Positions 18,114-28,861 of a DNA stretch of 64,000 bases are shown here, one piece after another (position 1 is the first letter of the stretch; every line of letters starts with the position of its first letter). The notes below the pieces were generated by a model. The model had not been told where the DNA came from. It saw only the letters and a list, made by a program, of their open reading frames with translations, and searched no databases. The position numbers and the translations under genes are program-made. Origin of the DNA: a gamma proteobacterium symbiont of Stewartia floridana (lineage in GTDB: Bacteria > Pseudomonadota > Gammaproteobacteria > Chromatiales > Chromatiaceae); contig NAUB01000024.1 of the NCBI GenBank assembly GCA_003676145.1, positions 62,001-126,000 on the forward strand. The letters run 5' to 3'.

Positions 18114-19829
18114 TTAGTCATTCTTTTTCATCACTCCGCCCTGCACCGGCGCGCCACTACCTACGGCAAAAACTTCGGAAAGATAGTCAGGTACAGGCTC
18201 ACCCAGCAGTTCGAACAGATGGGAAAGCTGGCTGCGAAACAGCTGTTCAAAATCACTGACGGTGGACTCGGGATTGTAATCGCCGAACCACCAAAACCAA
18301 TCGGAGCCTTCACAAATTGCCAACTGCTTTTCAATTTCCTTCAGCTGGTCATCGGAAAAATTCTTATCGGCCAGGACCTGATCATAGACCTTTTTGGCCT
18401 CACCCAACATATCCCAGGCGCGATTCTTATCCCGATCACCGATCCAGGTGGTGAAGGTGCCGTAGACCCAGCTGCCGGCAACCAGTTTGGAGAGTCTTGG
18501 CGAGAGCTTCTTCTGCCGATCCAATACTTCGGAAAAGGTGGTCAGGTGCAGACGGGGGTGCTCCGACAATCGTTCATACATGGCATTGAGAAAGTAGCTG
18601 CCGTTGTAGGGGTAGTATTCCCAGGCATTTTCACCATCCATGATGATCGACACCACCGCATCCGAATCCCCTTCACAGGCATCGGCGATATTCACCAGGT
18701 GGTTGATCAGATCACCCACCGCATCATCCGCATGCCACTCACCATAGGTGAAGCCAATCAGGTCCGACAGGCCATCATCGCGGAAGAACATATTCAGATG
18801 CCCCTCCTGTACATGGTACGCCGAGTGGACCCAGTTATCGGGCAGCTGGGAATCACCGCCTCCAGCCATCAGGCTGTTACTCAACACCTGCTGTCCGGTG
18901 GCCGCCCAGCTGAATCCCTCCTCTTCCAACATTTTCAGGGTCGCTTCACTGACGCCGCCTTCTGACGGCCAACACCCATTGGGTCGAAAGCCGAAATGTT
19001 TTTCAAACACCTCCAATCCCTTGCGAATATGCCACCTCGCACGGGACTCACCCCCCGGATACTGCTCCAGCTCAGGCATATGTATCGAAGGCAAGGCATC
19101 CCTGGCCGAATCCATATCGATCATCAACGGCACAATCGGGTGGGCATAGGGGGTCACCGAGAGCTCCACCTGGCCCGATTTTGCCAATTTGGCGTAGCGG
19201 CCAGGCAGATCCTGCAGCACTTCCCCGATCAGTTCCATCAGTCGTCGGCGATCATCGGAATTGAATCCCCGCCCCTTGGACTGCAACGACCTGACGCGCA
19301 GATCGTTGACCCGCTGACACTCGCCCACCCAGGCCAGGTGGTACCAGACCAGCAGATCGATCAGGCACTGATCGTTGAGATAGCCGACCATGCGCTCGTT
19401 TTCCAGCGTGTGTTTGACCAGATCGGCCAGCTCATTGAAGTGTTTGAAACGACTGATCAGACGATGCTCATTGGCTCGAAGGCAGGCGCTGATCAATGAT
19501 TTACGGGAGGCCTCATCCACCGGCAGTCCAGGACCGGCCAAGGCGGCCAGCAGAGGATCCTTGATCAACTTGCCGGTTTTCAACCAGGCTGCGATCTGCT
19601 CACTGTAGTCATCGATCTGTTCAAGCAGCACCGGGGCGAAGTTCACCACCGCCTTGGCATCCGGCACATGTTCAAGATGTGCCGCCATATCGGCGTAGTC
19701 CTTCAGCCCATGCAGATAGACCCAGGGCAGCAGATAGTCACTCCCCTCCGGCCCCTTGTAGTAGGGCTGGTGCATGTGCCAGCAGAAAACCACCTGCAGG
19801 CGGTTGTCTTGATGTTCGCTATCGGACAT
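18114..19829 (-). CDS. Glycoside hydrolase family 57 protein
   Basis: A 571-residue cytoplasmic GH57 enzyme. Visible conserved regions: HMHQPY at residues 18-23, [11 protein letters not shown] at 225-235, the WPSEGGVSE segment at 288-296 with the nucleophile-type Glu291, and [13 protein letters not shown] near 349-361 with the acid/base-type Asp. GH57 members include alpha-amylases, 4-alpha-glucanotransferases and branching enzymes. A separate GH13 branching enzyme (glgB) lies nearby, so a debranching, amylase or transferase role is more likely. Its start overlaps the end of glgC by 11 bp, and malQ follows, so the three are likely co-transcribed. Confidence 0.88.
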   Translation of the reverse strand: MSDSEHQDNRLQVVFCWHMHQPYYKGPEGSDYLLPWVYLHGLKDYADMAAHLEHVPDAKAVVNFAPVLLEQIDDYSEQIAAWLKTGKLIKDPLLAALAGPGLPVDEASRKSLISACLRANEHRLISRFKHFNELADLVKHTLENERMVGYLNDQCLIDLLVWYHLAWVGECQRVNDLRVRSLQSKGRGFNSDDRRRLMELIGEVLQDLPGRYAKLAKSGQVELSVTPYAHPIVPLMIDMDSARDALPSIHMPELEQYPGGESRARWHIRKGLEVFEKHFGFRPNGCWPSEGGVSEATLKMLEEEGFSWAATGQQVLSNSLMAGGGDSQLPDNWVHSAYHVQEGHLNMFFRDDGLSDLIGFTYGEWHADDAVGDLINHLVNIADACEGDSDAVVSIIMDGENAWEYYPYNGSYFLNAMYERLSEHPRLHLTTFSEVLDRQKKLSPRLSKLVAGSWVYGTFTTWIGDRDKNRAWDMLGEAKKVYDQVLADKNFSDDQLKEIEKQLAICEGSDWFWWFGDYNPESTVSDFEQLFRSQLSHLFELLGEPVPDYLSEVFAVGSGAPVQGGVMKKND

Positions 19830-21084
19830 GGTGCAGGACCTGACCCAGCATTTCCGGTGTTACCAGGACAACTCCCTTTTCGCTGACATAGAATCGCTCC
19901 GCATCCGATACGGGGTCTTCACCGATAATCGTACCTTCCGGGATATCACAACCCCGATCGATCACCGCTTTGTTGATTCTGCAGTTTCTGCCGATATTCA
20001 CGTCGGGCAGTACCACCGTCTGATTCACACTACTGTATGAGTTGACCCGCACATTGGAAAACAGCAGGGAGTTGGTCACCTTGGCACCGGAGATTACACA
20101 CCCCCCCGAAACCATCGAGTCCACCGCCATGCCACGTCGCTCTTCATCATCAAACACGAACTTGGCGGGAGGCAGTTGCTCCTGATAGGTCCAGATCGGC
20201 CAGCTGCGATCGTAGAGGTTGAGTGGTGGGGTGACACCGATCAGCTCCAGATTGGCGGTCCAGAACGCATCGATGGTACCCACATCACGCCAGTAGGCCT
20301 GTTTACCACTGCTGGAGTCAGTGAACGGATAGGCCAGCACCCGGTATTTTTCGATCACCCGGGGAATGATGTCCTTGCCGAAATCGTGTGACGATTGCGG
20401 CGTATCCGCATCGCGGATCAGCTGTTCGAAGAGGAATTTACGGTTGAATACGTAGATCCCCATTGAGGCCAGTGCCAGATTGTCATGTCCCGGAATCGGT
20501 TTCGGGTCGGCCGGCTTTTCGCTGAATTCACTCACCCAGTTTTCCGAGTCGACAGTCATCACACCAAACTCCTTGGCGCTTTCCAGATCCACCGTCAGGC
20601 AACCTACGGTCATATCGGCACCGGATTCGACATGCTCGGCGATCATGGTGCCGTAATCCATTTTATAGATATGGTCACCGGCCAGAATCAGCACATAGTC
20701 CGGATTGTGGCTGCGCAGGATATCCAGATTCTGGTAGACCGCATCCGCGGTACCCTCATACCAGCTGCTCTCAATTCGCTGTTGCGCCGGCAGTAATTCG
20801 ACAAACTCACCAAACTCCCCACGCAGGAAGTTCCAGCCGCGCTGGATGTGCAGCAGCAGGGAGTGGGCTTTGTATTGGGTCAGAACACCAACTCGGCGTA
20901 TGCCCGAGTTGATGCAGTTGGAGAGGGGAAAATCGACAATCCGAAACTTCCCGCCGAAGGGAACCGCAGGCTTGGAGCGCCACTTGGTCAGATGCTTGAG
21001 TCGGGAACCGCGTCCACCTGCTAGGATCAGCGCAAGGGTATTTCTTGTCAACCGACTGACAAAGCGCTGGCTCTGGTCTGTCAT
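19819..21084 (-). CDS. glgC: Glucose-1-phosphate adenylyltransferase (ADP-glucose pyrophosphorylase)
   Basis: A 421-residue GlgC that makes ADP-glucose, the committed donor for glycogen. The N-terminal pyrophosphorylase motif [16 protein letters not shown] is followed by [19 protein letters not shown]. The glucose-1-phosphate site shows [14 protein letters not shown] left-handed beta-helix C-terminal domain follows (repeats such as [18 protein letters not shown]). It heads the minus-strand glgC-GH57-malQ unit, opposite glgB. The 354-bp region upstream holds a 201-bp inverted-ended element that must lie in or next to its promoter. Confidence 0.96.
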   Translation of the reverse strand: MTDQSQRFVSRLTRNTLALILAGGRGSRLKHLTKWRSKPAVPFGGKFRIVDFPLSNCINSGIRRVGVLTQYKAHSLLLHIQRGWNFLRGEFGEFVELLPAQQRIESSWYEGTADAVYQNLDILRSHNPDYVLILAGDHIYKMDYGTMIAEHVESGADMTVGCLTVDLESAKEFGVMTVDSENWVSEFSEKPADPKPIPGHDNLALASMGIYVFNRKFLFEQLIRDADTPQSSHDFGKDIIPRVIEKYRVLAYPFTDSSSGKQAYWRDVGTIDAFWTANLELIGVTPPLNLYDRSWPIWTYQEQLPPAKFVFDDEERRGMAVDSMVSGGCVISGAKVTNSLLFSNVRVNSYSSVNQTVVLPDVNIGRNCRINKAVIDRGCDIPEGTIIGEDPVSDAERFYVSEKGVVLVTPEMLGQVLHHVR

Positions 21085-21173
21085 CGAGTGTTCCTCCGTA
21101 GCCGTTAGGCCAACAATTACTGCCGTTTTTTTGTCTACGCCTGGTTCAGTCGTTTACGAGCCAGGATCTCGTC

Positions 21174-21374
21174 TAGTGTCTCATACTATCGCACACCGAT
21201 ATTGGTGCAACGCAGAATTGAAGCCGCAGTGGAGCTACCTCCGGGCGGGATGCCAACTCACCGTCCGCACAATCTTTAAAGTGACTTGAAAAGGGTGTGC
21301 CATTCCCTGCGTCACTGGCCTGGTGTCCGTAGACTTGGTATCACGCCATTTAGGCGCATTAGTATGAGACACTA
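21174..21374. mobile_element. MITE-like element with 15-bp perfect inverted ends between glgC and glgB
   Basis: TAGTGTCTCATACTA at 21174-21188 and its exact complement TAGTATGAGACACTA at 21360-21374 bound a 201-bp non-coding segment. Both ends begin with the dinucleotide TA, so a 197-bp element with 13-bp ends and a duplicated TA target (as for IS630/mariner-type elements) is one reading. It has no coding capacity. It occupies most of the 354-bp divergent promoter gap (21085-21438). The other reading is a pair of operator sites for a dimeric regulator of the two glycogen genes. Confidence 0.5.
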
Positions 21375-21438
21375 CACCAGACTATGGTAACATCATGTTC
21401 CCTTCAAGGCGTACTCCAAGAAGCAGGTTTTCTTAACT

Positions 21439-23622
21439 ATGACTAGCCAAAAGACAAACACAATCAGCGATGCCATGCAACGCATCATCGATGCATGCCA
21501 CCATGACCCGTTTGAGGTTTTGGGACGTCATGTCACTGCAGGTGTTTGTCAGATCAACCTGTTCCTGCCCCATGCGGAAAAGGTCAGCCTGGCTGAGACC
21601 GGGCAACAGATCCCCCGGGTCAAGGGCACAGATTTTTTCTCCATCTCACTGCCGGCTGATCAGGTCAGCGAGCACTACCAGCTCGATTGGCAGGATAAAT
21701 TCGGCCAGAGCCACAGCAGTCACGATCCCTACAGCTTCTCCGAACAACTGCCGGAATTCGATCTGCATCTGTTCAATGAAGGCAAACATCGCCATGTCTA
21801 CCGCTTTTTCGGCTCCCACAACCATCAGGCGGAGGGAATCGACGGGGTACTGTTTGCAGTATGGGCACCGAATGCCGCCCGGGTTTCAGTGGTCGGGGAT
21901 TTCAATCAATGGGACGGACGTATCCATCCGATGCGCTCCCGGGGTGGTTCTGGAGTCTGGGAGCTGTTCATACCCGAACTCAAACCCGGCACGCTCTACA
22001 AGTTCGAAATCCGTACCCAGGAGGGTCATGTCTCGTTGAGAACCGACCCCTATGGCAACTTTTTTCAGCGTCGGCCGGAAACCGCCGCAGTGGTGATCGC
22101 CGATGATCACTACCCCTGGCAGGATGAAGGGTGGATCAGCACCCGGGCCACCACGAACTGGCAGCAGGAGCCGATGTCGGTCTATGAAGTCCATCTCGGC
22201 TCATGGCGCCGGGACGAACAGGGCGAGTTTCTCAACTACCGGGATCTTGCCCATCAGCTGTGTGATCATGTCAAAGCTGTCGGCTTTACCCATATCGAGC
22301 TGTTGCCGATCACCGAGCACCCCTTTGACGGCTCCTGGGGCTATCAGACAACCGGTTATTTCGCGCCGACCAGCCGCTTCGGCACACCGGACGATTTTCG
22401 CTACTTCATCGATCATCTGCATCAGAATGGGATTGGTGTCCTGCTGGACTGGGTGCCAGCCCACTTTCCCAAGGATCGCCACGCACTGGCGGAGTTCGAT
22501 GGCACCGCACTCTACGAACATGAAGATCCCCGCAAGGGTGAACACCGGGACTGGGGCACCCTGATCTTCAATTTTGGGCGCAACGAAGTCAGAAACTTTC
22601 TCATCTCCAGTGCCATCTACTGGCTTGAGGAGTTTCATATCGACGGGCTGCGGGTCGATGCGGTGGCCTCCATGCTCTACCTGGACTACTCCAGGGAGCC
22701 GGGAGACTGGGTACCCAATCAGTATGGCGGCCGGGAGAATCTGGAAGCGGTCGATTTCCTGCGGGAACTGAACAGCGTCACGCACGATCTTCACCCGGGC
22801 ACCATGATGATCGCCGAAGAGTCCACCGCCTGGCCTCAGGTCTCGCGACCCACCTGGCTGGGGGGATTGGGTTTCAGCATGAAATGGAACATGGGCTGGA
22901 TGCATGACAGCCTCTCCTACATGTCACAGGATCCGATCTATCGCCACTATCACCACGACCTGCTGACCTTCGGCCTGCTCTACGCCTTCACTGAGAATTT
23001 TGTCCTGCCCTTCTCCCACGACGAAGTGGTTCACGGCAAGGGCTCGATGATCGATAAAATGCCGGGGGATGACTGGCAAAGATTCGCCAATCTGCGGCTG
23101 CTCTACACCTACATGTTTACCTACCCGGGTAAAAAGCTGCTCTTCATGGGCAGTGAGTTTGCCCAGGGGCGGGAGTGGAATGATGACGCCGCCCTCGATT
23201 GGTATCTGCAGGAGTATCCTCACCACCGGGGCATCACAACCCTGCTGACTGATCTGAACCGGTTATACCGGGAGTCTCCCAGCCTGCATCAGAACGAGTT
23301 CGAATTCTCCGGTTTTGAGTGGATCGACTGCCACGACAGTTCCCAGTCGATTCTCAGTTACGCTCGCAAGGACCGGGACGGTAATGAGCTGCTGATCGTA
23401 CTCAACTTCACACCGGTACCCCGGGACAACTATCGAATCGGTGTCAATCGGCCTGGTCAGTACCAGGAGATCATGAACTCCGATTCCGAGTTTTACGGCG
23501 GTTCCAATATGGGAAATGGCATGCCGCTGGTTACCGAGCAGGTCTCCTGGATGGGTCGGGATCAGTCGATCACCCTTACCCTGCCCCCATTGGGCGCGAT
23601 CATCCTGAAAGGCAGTCACTAG
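21439..23622 (+). CDS. glgB: 1,4-alpha-glucan branching enzyme (GH13)
   Basis: A 727-residue GlgB with an N-terminal CBM48-type domain (the second N-terminal module starts near [18 protein letters not shown]), the GH13 barrel and a C-terminal beta domain. The catalytic Asp407 lies in [10 protein letters not shown] and Glu460 in [10 protein letters not shown], matching the E. coli positions within two residues. [11 protein letters not shown] carries the third active-site Asp. It introduces alpha-1,6 branches into the chain built by GlgA. Transcribed away from glgC. The TAG stop is fused to a dispersed intergenic motif, and two other repeats follow before pgi. Confidence 0.97.
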   Translation: MTSQKTNTISDAMQRIIDACHHDPFEVLGRHVTAGVCQINLFLPHAEKVSLAETGQQIPRVKGTDFFSISLPADQVSEHYQLDWQDKFGQSHSSHDPYSFSEQLPEFDLHLFNEGKHRHVYRFFGSHNHQAEGIDGVLFAVWAPNAARVSVVGDFNQWDGRIHPMRSRGGSGVWELFIPELKPGTLYKFEIRTQEGHVSLRTDPYGNFFQRRPETAAVVIADDHYPWQDEGWISTRATTNWQQEPMSVYEVHLGSWRRDEQGEFLNYRDLAHQLCDHVKAVGFTHIELLPITEHPFDGSWGYQTTGYFAPTSRFGTPDDFRYFIDHLHQNGIGVLLDWVPAHFPKDRHALAEFDGTALYEHEDPRKGEHRDWGTLIFNFGRNEVRNFLISSAIYWLEEFHIDGLRVDAVASMLYLDYSREPGDWVPNQYGGRENLEAVDFLRELNSVTHDLHPGTMMIAEESTAWPQVSRPTWLGGLGFSMKWNMGWMHDSLSYMSQDPIYRHYHHDLLTFGLLYAFTENFVLPFSHDEVVHGKGSMIDKMPGDDWQRFANLRLLYTYMFTYPGKKLLFMGSEFAQGREWNDDAALDWYLQEYPHHRGITTLLTDLNRLYRESPSLHQNEFEFSGFEWIDCHDSSQSILSYARKDRDGNELLIVLNFTPVPRDNYRIGVNRPGQYQEIMNSDSEFYGGSNMGNGMPLVTEQVSWMGRDQSITLTLPPLGAIILKGSH

Positions 23623-23643
23623 GGCGACAGACACTTATTCAAG
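23620..23643 (+). repeat. Dispersed AGGGC...ACACTTATTCAAG motif, copy 3
   Basis: The sequence from the glgB stop codon shares ACACTTATTCAAG (13 bases) and the opening TAGGGC with the motif at 33319-33343. Confidence 0.45.
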
Positions 23644-23682
23644 TCGTTCACGGCCAGAGAAGCTGGATCACCCTTGGATTAA

Positions 23683-23769
23683 CCGCAAATCAGCGCCAGT
23701 CACCGCAAAATGCCGCGAAAAACGCTTACCTATTAGCGAAGATTCGCGGTGATTGGCGTGGATTGGCGG
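23683..23769. repeat. Imperfect palindrome repeat, copy 1
   Basis: A 24-base arm starting CCGCAAATCAGCGCCAGTCA (23683-23706) is complementary, with a few mismatches, to the arm at 23746-23769 (starts GCGGTGATTGGCGTGGATTG). The middle is A/T-richer. The same architecture and largely the same arm sequence recur at 38046-38141. Known broadly as a kind of dispersed intergenic palindrome; function unknown. Confidence 0.65.
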
Positions 23770-23797
23770 TTTATTTCTTTAAGTCAGTGCCACTCAT

Positions 23798-23831
23798 CAC
23801 CAGGGCCTGTCAATACTGATAGGCCCTGGTG
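23798..23831. terminator. Perfect hairpin between convergent glgB and pgi
   Basis: CACCAGGGCCT (23798-23808) and AGGCCCTGGTG (23821-23831) form an 11-bp perfect stem with a 12-nt loop, 9 bp after the pgi stop on the minus strand. One arm contains the dispersed AGGGCCTGT motif. No T tract, so a bidirectional end hairpin rather than a classical terminator. Confidence 0.45.
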
Positions 23832-23839
23832 AATGCGAT

Positions 23840-25498
23840 CTATTTGGACCGGCTTGGCAATCGATGCCGGTGGAAATAGTTGATCAATCCGTTGGTTGAG
23901 CTGTCATGGTTCAGCTCGGCCTGCTCTTCCAGCAGTTCCGGCAGGATCACACCCGCCAGCTGTTTCCCCAGTTCAACCCCCCATTGATCGAATGAGTTGA
24001 CCTGCCAGATCATGCCCTGGACGAAGATCTTGTGCTCATACAGTGCGATCAGTGAGCCCAGACGGGATGGGGTGATCTTGTCGATCAGCAGCGTATTGCT
24101 GGGGCGGTTACCTGGAAAAATCTTGTGTGGCAGCAGATCGACAATCTGCTCCGGCTCCATCCCGGCCTGCTCCATCTCCTCACGGGCCTCGGTGCGGTTC
24201 TTACCTTTCATCAGCGCCTCTGTTTGTGCCAGACAGTTGGCAAACAGTTTCTGATGATGGTCGGAGGATTCATTCTGGCTGTTGACCGGAATGATGAAAT
24301 CGCAAGGGATGACCTGGGTGCCCTGATGAATCAGCTGATAGAAGGCATGCTGACCGTCGGTACCGGCAGCCCCCCAGATCACCGGCCCGGTCGCATACTC
24401 CACCGGTCTGCCAAAACGGGTCACCCGTTTACCATTGCTCTCCATATCCGCCTGCTGGAGATAGTCCGGCAGATACCTCATGAACTGGTCGTAGGGGAGT
24501 ATGGCGTGACTGTGAAAGCCGGCAAAGTTGACATACCAGATGCCCAGAAGCGCCATGATGACCGGCATGTTCTGAGACAGATCCGCATGCAGAAAGTGCT
24601 GGTCCATCTCATGGGCACCTTCCAACAACTCATAGAAGCGTGGCATGCCGATGGCAATGGCGATCGGCAGTCCAATCGCGGACCAGAGGGAGTAGCGTCC
24701 ACCCACCCAATCCCAGAATTCGAACATGTTCTGGGTATCGATACCGAACTCAGCGACCTTTTCGGCATTGGTGGAGACTGCGACGAAGTGACGCGCTACC
24801 GCCGCCTGATCCTTGAGACTTTCCACTATCCAGGCTCTCGCCGTGGACGCATTGGTGAGCGTCTCCTGAGTCGTGAAGGTCTTGGAAGCCACCACGAACA
24901 GGGTGGTCTCCGGATTCAGCCCACTCAGGGTATCGTGAATATGGCTGGCGTCCACGTTGGATACGAAATGCAGCCGTAAGTCATCCCGCTGATAGGGCTT
25001 CAACGCCTCACAGACCATCAATGGGCCGAGATTGGAGCCACCGATGCCGATGTTGACCACATCGGTAATGGACTTGCCGCTGTAGCCTTTCCATTCGCCG
25101 GAACGCACCTGTTCGGTGAACGAAGCCATCTTCTCCAGGATCGCGTTGACACCGGGCATCACATCCTCGGCATCGAACCATATGGGTTGATTACTGCGAT
25201 TGCGCAGAGCGACATGCAAGACCGCCCTGTCTTCCGTGATATTGATGCGCTCTCCGGAAAACATGCGGCGACGCCAACCATCCAGATCGATCCGATTGGC
25301 CAGCCCCAATAACAGCTTCATGGTCTGGCTGGTGATGCGATTCTTCGAATAATCGAGCAGTATGCCGCACTGTCTGATCGACAGCTGCTCAGAGCGTTCA
25401 GGCCCCTGTTGAAACAGCTCGCGCATCTGCACCGATTCCATTTCCTGCCAATGCGACTCCAGTGCGCGCCACTCATCCGTCTGATGTATCTCTGTCAT
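23840..25498 (-). CDS. pgi: Glucose-6-phosphate isomerase
   Basis: A 552-residue Pgi that interconverts glucose-6-phosphate and fructose-6-phosphate. The signature [13 protein letters not shown] lies near residue 150 (phosphate-binding), [17 protein letters not shown] near 206, and [19 protein letters not shown] near 261 with the conserved Arg. The C-terminal family motif appears as [14 protein letters not shown]. The length is normal for the bacterial long form. It lies between glgB and glgA, feeding gluconeogenic carbon to glycogen or taking breakdown products to glycolysis. A 263-bp divergent promoter region separates it from glgA. Confidence 0.97.
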   Translation of the reverse strand: MTEIHQTDEWRALESHWQEMESVQMRELFQQGPERSEQLSIRQCGILLDYSKNRITSQTMKLLLGLANRIDLDGWRRRMFSGERINITEDRAVLHVALRNRSNQPIWFDAEDVMPGVNAILEKMASFTEQVRSGEWKGYSGKSITDVVNIGIGGSNLGPLMVCEALKPYQRDDLRLHFVSNVDASHIHDTLSGLNPETTLFVVASKTFTTQETLTNASTARAWIVESLKDQAAVARHFVAVSTNAEKVAEFGIDTQNMFEFWDWVGGRYSLWSAIGLPIAIAIGMPRFYELLEGAHEMDQHFLHADLSQNMPVIMALLGIWYVNFAGFHSHAILPYDQFMRYLPDYLQQADMESNGKRVTRFGRPVEYATGPVIWGAAGTDGQHAFYQLIHQGTQVIPCDFIIPVNSQNESSDHHQKLFANCLAQTEALMKGKNRTEAREEMEQAGMEPEQIVDLLPHKIFPGNRPSNTLLIDKITPSRLGSLIALYEHKIFVQGMIWQVNSFDQWGVELGKQLAGVILPELLEEQAELNHDSSTNGLINYFHRHRLPSRSK

Positions 25499-25761
25499 GA
25501 TCGCTCTTTTGTTATGTTCTGGTTGGCCGTCAGATATGAGGCACGAATTCTGCGAGATAGTAAGAAGATACCCGCATCAGTGCAAGGATGGTGCATAACT
25601 GATCGACACTTTGACTATTCTATCCGAGCTGACTGCGCTAGCCCATACACCTCAATCGTTTGTGCAGAATCAATATGAAACAGATTAATGGTTGCGCTGA
25701 GAATTGAAAAAATGCTTAATTGGTTTTTTTAATCGATTACAGAGTGGAATAGCAACTGACG

Positions 25762-27216
25762 ATGAAGATCCTCTATGCCAGCAGCGAAGTGGCACCTCTT
25801 ATCAAGACTGGCGGCTTGGCGGATGTAGCCGGCAGTCTGCCTGCTGCGCTGAATCATATTGGCATGGACTGCCGCCTGATCGTTCCAGGCTATCCCCAGG
25901 TACTCGCCAAAGCGGCTAATCTGCAGAAGGTGGCCGAGCTGGAACTCGATGGTGGTAAAGTCACGCTGCTGCAGGGGGTGTGCGAGCCCCATGAGGTGCC
26001 GCTGTATGTGGTCGATGCACCCAGATGGTTTGATCGCCCCGGCAATCCCTATCTCACGCCTGAGGGCTATAACTGGCCCGACAATGCTGACCGCTTCATG
26101 CTGTTTTGTCAGGCTGCCGTCACTGTGGCGCTGGACGGGGCCGGCCTCGACTGGCAACCGGAAGTTGTGCATGCCAATGATTGGCAGACTGGCTTGATCG
26201 CACCCCTGCTGCAACCCGAAGAGAAACGCCCGGCCACCCTGTTCACCATCCACAACCTGGCCTATCAGGGCCTGTTCGACTGGGCGACCTTTCTTCGCCT
26301 GGGACTGGATAAATCACTCTGGACCCATCACGCCCTCGAGTTCCATGACCAACTCTCGTTCATCAAAGGCGGCATTGCCCTCTCCGACCGGGTCAATACA
26401 GTCAGCCCCACCTATGCGGAAGAGATCAAAACCGCTGAATTCGGCTATGGTCTGGAGGGCTTGCTGCAACACCGCGCCAGCCATTTCAGCGGCATCCTCA
26501 ACGGCATCGACTACCATCAGTGGGATCCACTCAACGATCCCCACATCGATACCCCCTACTCGATCGACAATTTCCCGGCAAAACGCAATAACAAACTGGC
26601 TTTGCAACGGGAATTCGGACTGCCTGAGGATGAGTATATTCCATTGTTCGGCTATGTCGGTCGACTGGTCGACCAGAAGGGTGTCGACCTGATCCTGCAG
26701 GTTCTGCCGGGCATCATGGACTCGGGCGCACAACTGGTGATGCTGGGATCCGGTGACCACAGCCTGCAAAGTGCGCTGGAAAAGATCAGTAACCGATACC
26801 ACAGCCGGGTGGGCATCACCATCGGCTATGATGAGGGACTCTCCCACCGCATTGAAGCCGGCAGCGACTGTTTTCTGATGCCCTCCAGATTCGAACCCTG
26901 CGGGCTGAACCAGATGTACAGTCTGAGATACGGTACGGTGCCGATTGTGCGGCGTACCGGTGGACTGGCGGACAGCGTCGTCGATGTCACACCGCACACC
27001 CTGGCCAACGGCACCGCAACGGGATTTGTCTTCGATAACGCCGATGGCAACAGCCTCTGGGGTGCGATCGAACACGCCATCAATTTCTACCGGCGCTCCG
27101 GCAGTGACTGGGACATTCTTGCCATGACCGGCATGCAGCAGGACCTGAGCTGGGAGGCCAGTGCGCAGCACTACCTGGAACTCTACCAGACAGCGATCGA
27201 CGATCCTGGCCTCTAA
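25762..27216 (+). CDS. glgA: Glycogen synthase (ADP-glucose, GT5)
   Basis: A 484-residue GlgA that extends alpha-1,4-glucan from ADP-glucose. The N-terminal KTGGLADVAGSLP motif (Lys-x-Gly-Gly) binds the donor pyrophosphate. HANDWQTGLIAPLL near residue 137 and the C-terminal GT-B motif SRFEPCGLNQMYSLRYGTVPIVRRTGG-type segment near residues 375-400 are as in the family. Preceded by a 263-bp gap with TTGAAA/TTTTAA-like elements near 25702-25731. With glgC, glgB, the GH57 enzyme and malQ it completes glycogen synthesis and remodelling; no glycogen phosphorylase is in the window. Confidence 0.97.
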   Translation: MKILYASSEVAPLIKTGGLADVAGSLPAALNHIGMDCRLIVPGYPQVLAKAANLQKVAELELDGGKVTLLQGVCEPHEVPLYVVDAPRWFDRPGNPYLTPEGYNWPDNADRFMLFCQAAVTVALDGAGLDWQPEVVHANDWQTGLIAPLLQPEEKRPATLFTIHNLAYQGLFDWATFLRLGLDKSLWTHHALEFHDQLSFIKGGIALSDRVNTVSPTYAEEIKTAEFGYGLEGLLQHRASHFSGILNGIDYHQWDPLNDPHIDTPYSIDNFPAKRNNKLALQREFGLPEDEYIPLFGYVGRLVDQKGVDLILQVLPGIMDSGAQLVMLGSGDHSLQSALEKISNRYHSRVGITIGYDEGLSHRIEAGSDCFLMPSRFEPCGLNQMYSLRYGTVPIVRRTGGLADSVVDVTPHTLANGTATGFVFDNADGNSLWGAIEHAINFYRRSGSDWDILAMTGMQQDLSWEASAQHYLELYQTAIDDPGL

Positions 27217-27233
27217 ACAGCCACGGCCTGATC

Positions 27234-27254
27234 AAGGGCTGATAGCAAGCCCTT
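27234..27254. terminator. Hairpin between convergent glgA and panD
   Basis: AAGGGCT, a 7-nt loop and AGCCCTT form a 7-bp perfect stem 18 bp after the glgA stop. Only a short A/T stretch follows. Probably marks the end of both convergent units. Confidence 0.4.
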
Positions 27255-27293
27255 AAAGCGATCTAACTGGAAGTTTGAAGAGTGAAATTGCGC

Positions 27294-27674
27294 TCAGGCA
27301 GCCTGAATTGGAATGGCATCGCCGGTACGAAGCACCTGATTCTCTTCGTTCAGATAGACCAGGCTTGGTTTGAATCCTTTCATCTCATCCGCATCCAGAC
27401 CGGCATAGGCACAAATAATCACACGATCGCCCGGATTGGCTTTGTGTGCCGCAGCGCCATTGACGGAAATCACCCGGGAACCCGCCTCGGCCAGAATGGC
27501 GTAGGTGGTGAATCTTTCACCGTTGGTCACGTTATAGATTTGGATCTGTTCGTACTCATGGATACCGGCCAGCTTCATCAGCTCGGCATCAATGGCACAG
27601 GAGCCTTCGTAGTCCAATTCTGAGTGTGTGACACATGCCCTGTGTAGCTTGCACTTGAGTACTGTCAGCTGCAT
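27294..27674 (-). CDS. panD: Aspartate 1-decarboxylase proenzyme
   Basis: A 126-residue PanD that makes beta-alanine for pantothenate. The self-cleavage site is Gly24-Ser25 in YEGSCAID, where Ser25 becomes the pyruvoyl group; the position equals that of E. coli. Tyr58 is likely supplied by [28 protein letters not shown] is the usual substrate-site loop. It lies on the same strand as panB and panC but 329 bp beyond panC, in an AT-rich spacer that probably holds its own promoter. Confidence 0.97.
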   Translation of the reverse strand: MQLTVLKCKLHRACVTHSELDYEGSCAIDAELMKLAGIHEYEQIQIYNVTNGERFTTYAILAEAGSRVISVNGAAAHKANPGDRVIICAYAGLDADEMKGFKPSLVYLNEENQVLRTGDAIPIQAA

Positions 27675-28003
27675 GGATTCATGACCTTTGTGGTGAAATT
27701 TTTAAAATCTAGCCAACCCAAACCGGGCATAGATCCCAAGTTTAGACTGTAACTGGCCGGTAATTATCCGCGATTATGACTCAGCTATCAATAACAAATG
27801 CTGCTGTGCAGCATTTTATTCTTTTATGGGTGATTCCAGCTCTGAAAAATCCATCTCTGACATTCTATCGAGTCAAAATACTTCTTCTTATCAAATACTT
27901 ATCACGAGACAATCAAGTATTAACAAAAGCTATTATGATTGCTGATTCTATTATAATTTCCAGAAAGTTTAAACAATTTGTAAAAAATTGAGCCAAATTG
28001 GTG
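27675..28003. other. AT-rich spacer between panC and panD
   Basis: This 329-bp stretch is markedly richer in A+T than the genes around it, especially 27830-27990. A 71-codon frame on the plus strand (27776-27991) has no ribosome binding site and an unremarkable hydrophobic product; I do not accept it. The panD promoter must lie here. No hairpin or repeat of note. Confidence 0.45.
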
Positions 28004-28861
28004 CTATTCGACCAGCAGATTGTCGATCAGTCGGGTCGTCCCCAGGTGAGCGGCGGCGAGAATCACCAGCCGGGAATCCGCCTCTGTGGGCAGAGCCAGG
28101 TCATCCGCATTGCGAACCACATAGTAGTCAGGCTGGAACCCGGCGGAGAGGAGCTGCTGCTGAGCCTCAGCCTCGACACGGGCAAAATCCCGCGCTCCGC
28201 CGGCCAGGGTCTGAGCGGTCTGTTGCATGACCCGGAAAAGCTGTGGGGCTGTCTGCCGCTGTTCCTCGTTGAGATAGCCGTTGCGTGAGCTCTTTGCCAG
28301 GCCATCCTCCTCACGCACCGTTTTCAGACCAAGGACATCAACCGGAATCGAGAGGTCCGCCACCATCCGCCGAATCACCATCAACTGCTGAAAATCCTTC
28401 TCTCCGAATACCGCAAGATCCGGCTGCACCATGTTGAAGAGTTTGCAGACCACCGTGGCAACCCCGATGAAGTGGCCAGGACGACTGGCGCCACACAGCA
28501 CATCGGAGATCTCCGGCACTTCCACACGGGTCTGTTGTGCCTGCCCGGCGGGGTAGACAACCTCCGGTGTCGGTGCAAACAGCAGATCGACGCCCGCCTC
28601 GAGCAGTTGCTGCTTGTCCGCTTCCAGGGTGCGGGGATAATCCTCGAAATCCTCACCTTTACCAAACTGCAGGGGATTGACGAAGATACTCACTACCACT
28701 CTGCGGGCACGCCTTTTGGCTTCAGTCACCAGTGCCAGATGACCCGAATGAAGATTGCCCATGGTGGGGACGAAACCGATCTTCTCGCCATGGGATCGCC
28801 AACTGTGAATCATCTGGCGCAAGGGGGCGACCTGGTCGTAGGTCAGCAGTGAACCACTCAT
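28004..28861 (-). CDS. panC: Pantothenate synthetase
   Basis: A 285-residue PanC, which condenses pantoate and beta-alanine with ATP via a pantoyl-adenylate. The nucleotide-binding motif [14 protein letters not shown] (HIGH-like His-Ser-Gly-His) lies near residue 33, [19 protein letters not shown] near 61, and FGEKDFQQL with the conserved Glu-Lys near 153. The second ATP motif KSSRNGYL is near 190. It starts inside the panB stop (ATGA overlap), so the two are coupled. Confidence 0.97.
   Translation of the reverse strand: MSGSLLTYDQVAPLRQMIHSWRSHGEKIGFVPTMGNLHSGHLALVTEAKRRARRVVVSIFVNPLQFGKGEDFEDYPRTLEADKQQLLEAGVDLLFAPTPEVVYPAGQAQQTRVEVPEISDVLCGASRPGHFIGVATVVCKLFNMVQPDLAVFGEKDFQQLMVIRRMVADLSIPVDVLGLKTVREEDGLAKSSRNGYLNEEQRQTAPQLFRVMQQTAQTLAGGARDFARVEAEAQQQLLSAGFQPDYYVVRNADDLALPTEADSRLVILAAAHLGTTRLIDNLLVE

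Noticed and set aside
27776-27991. 71-codon frame between panD and panC
   Set aside because: No ribosome binding site, AT-rich chance frame.
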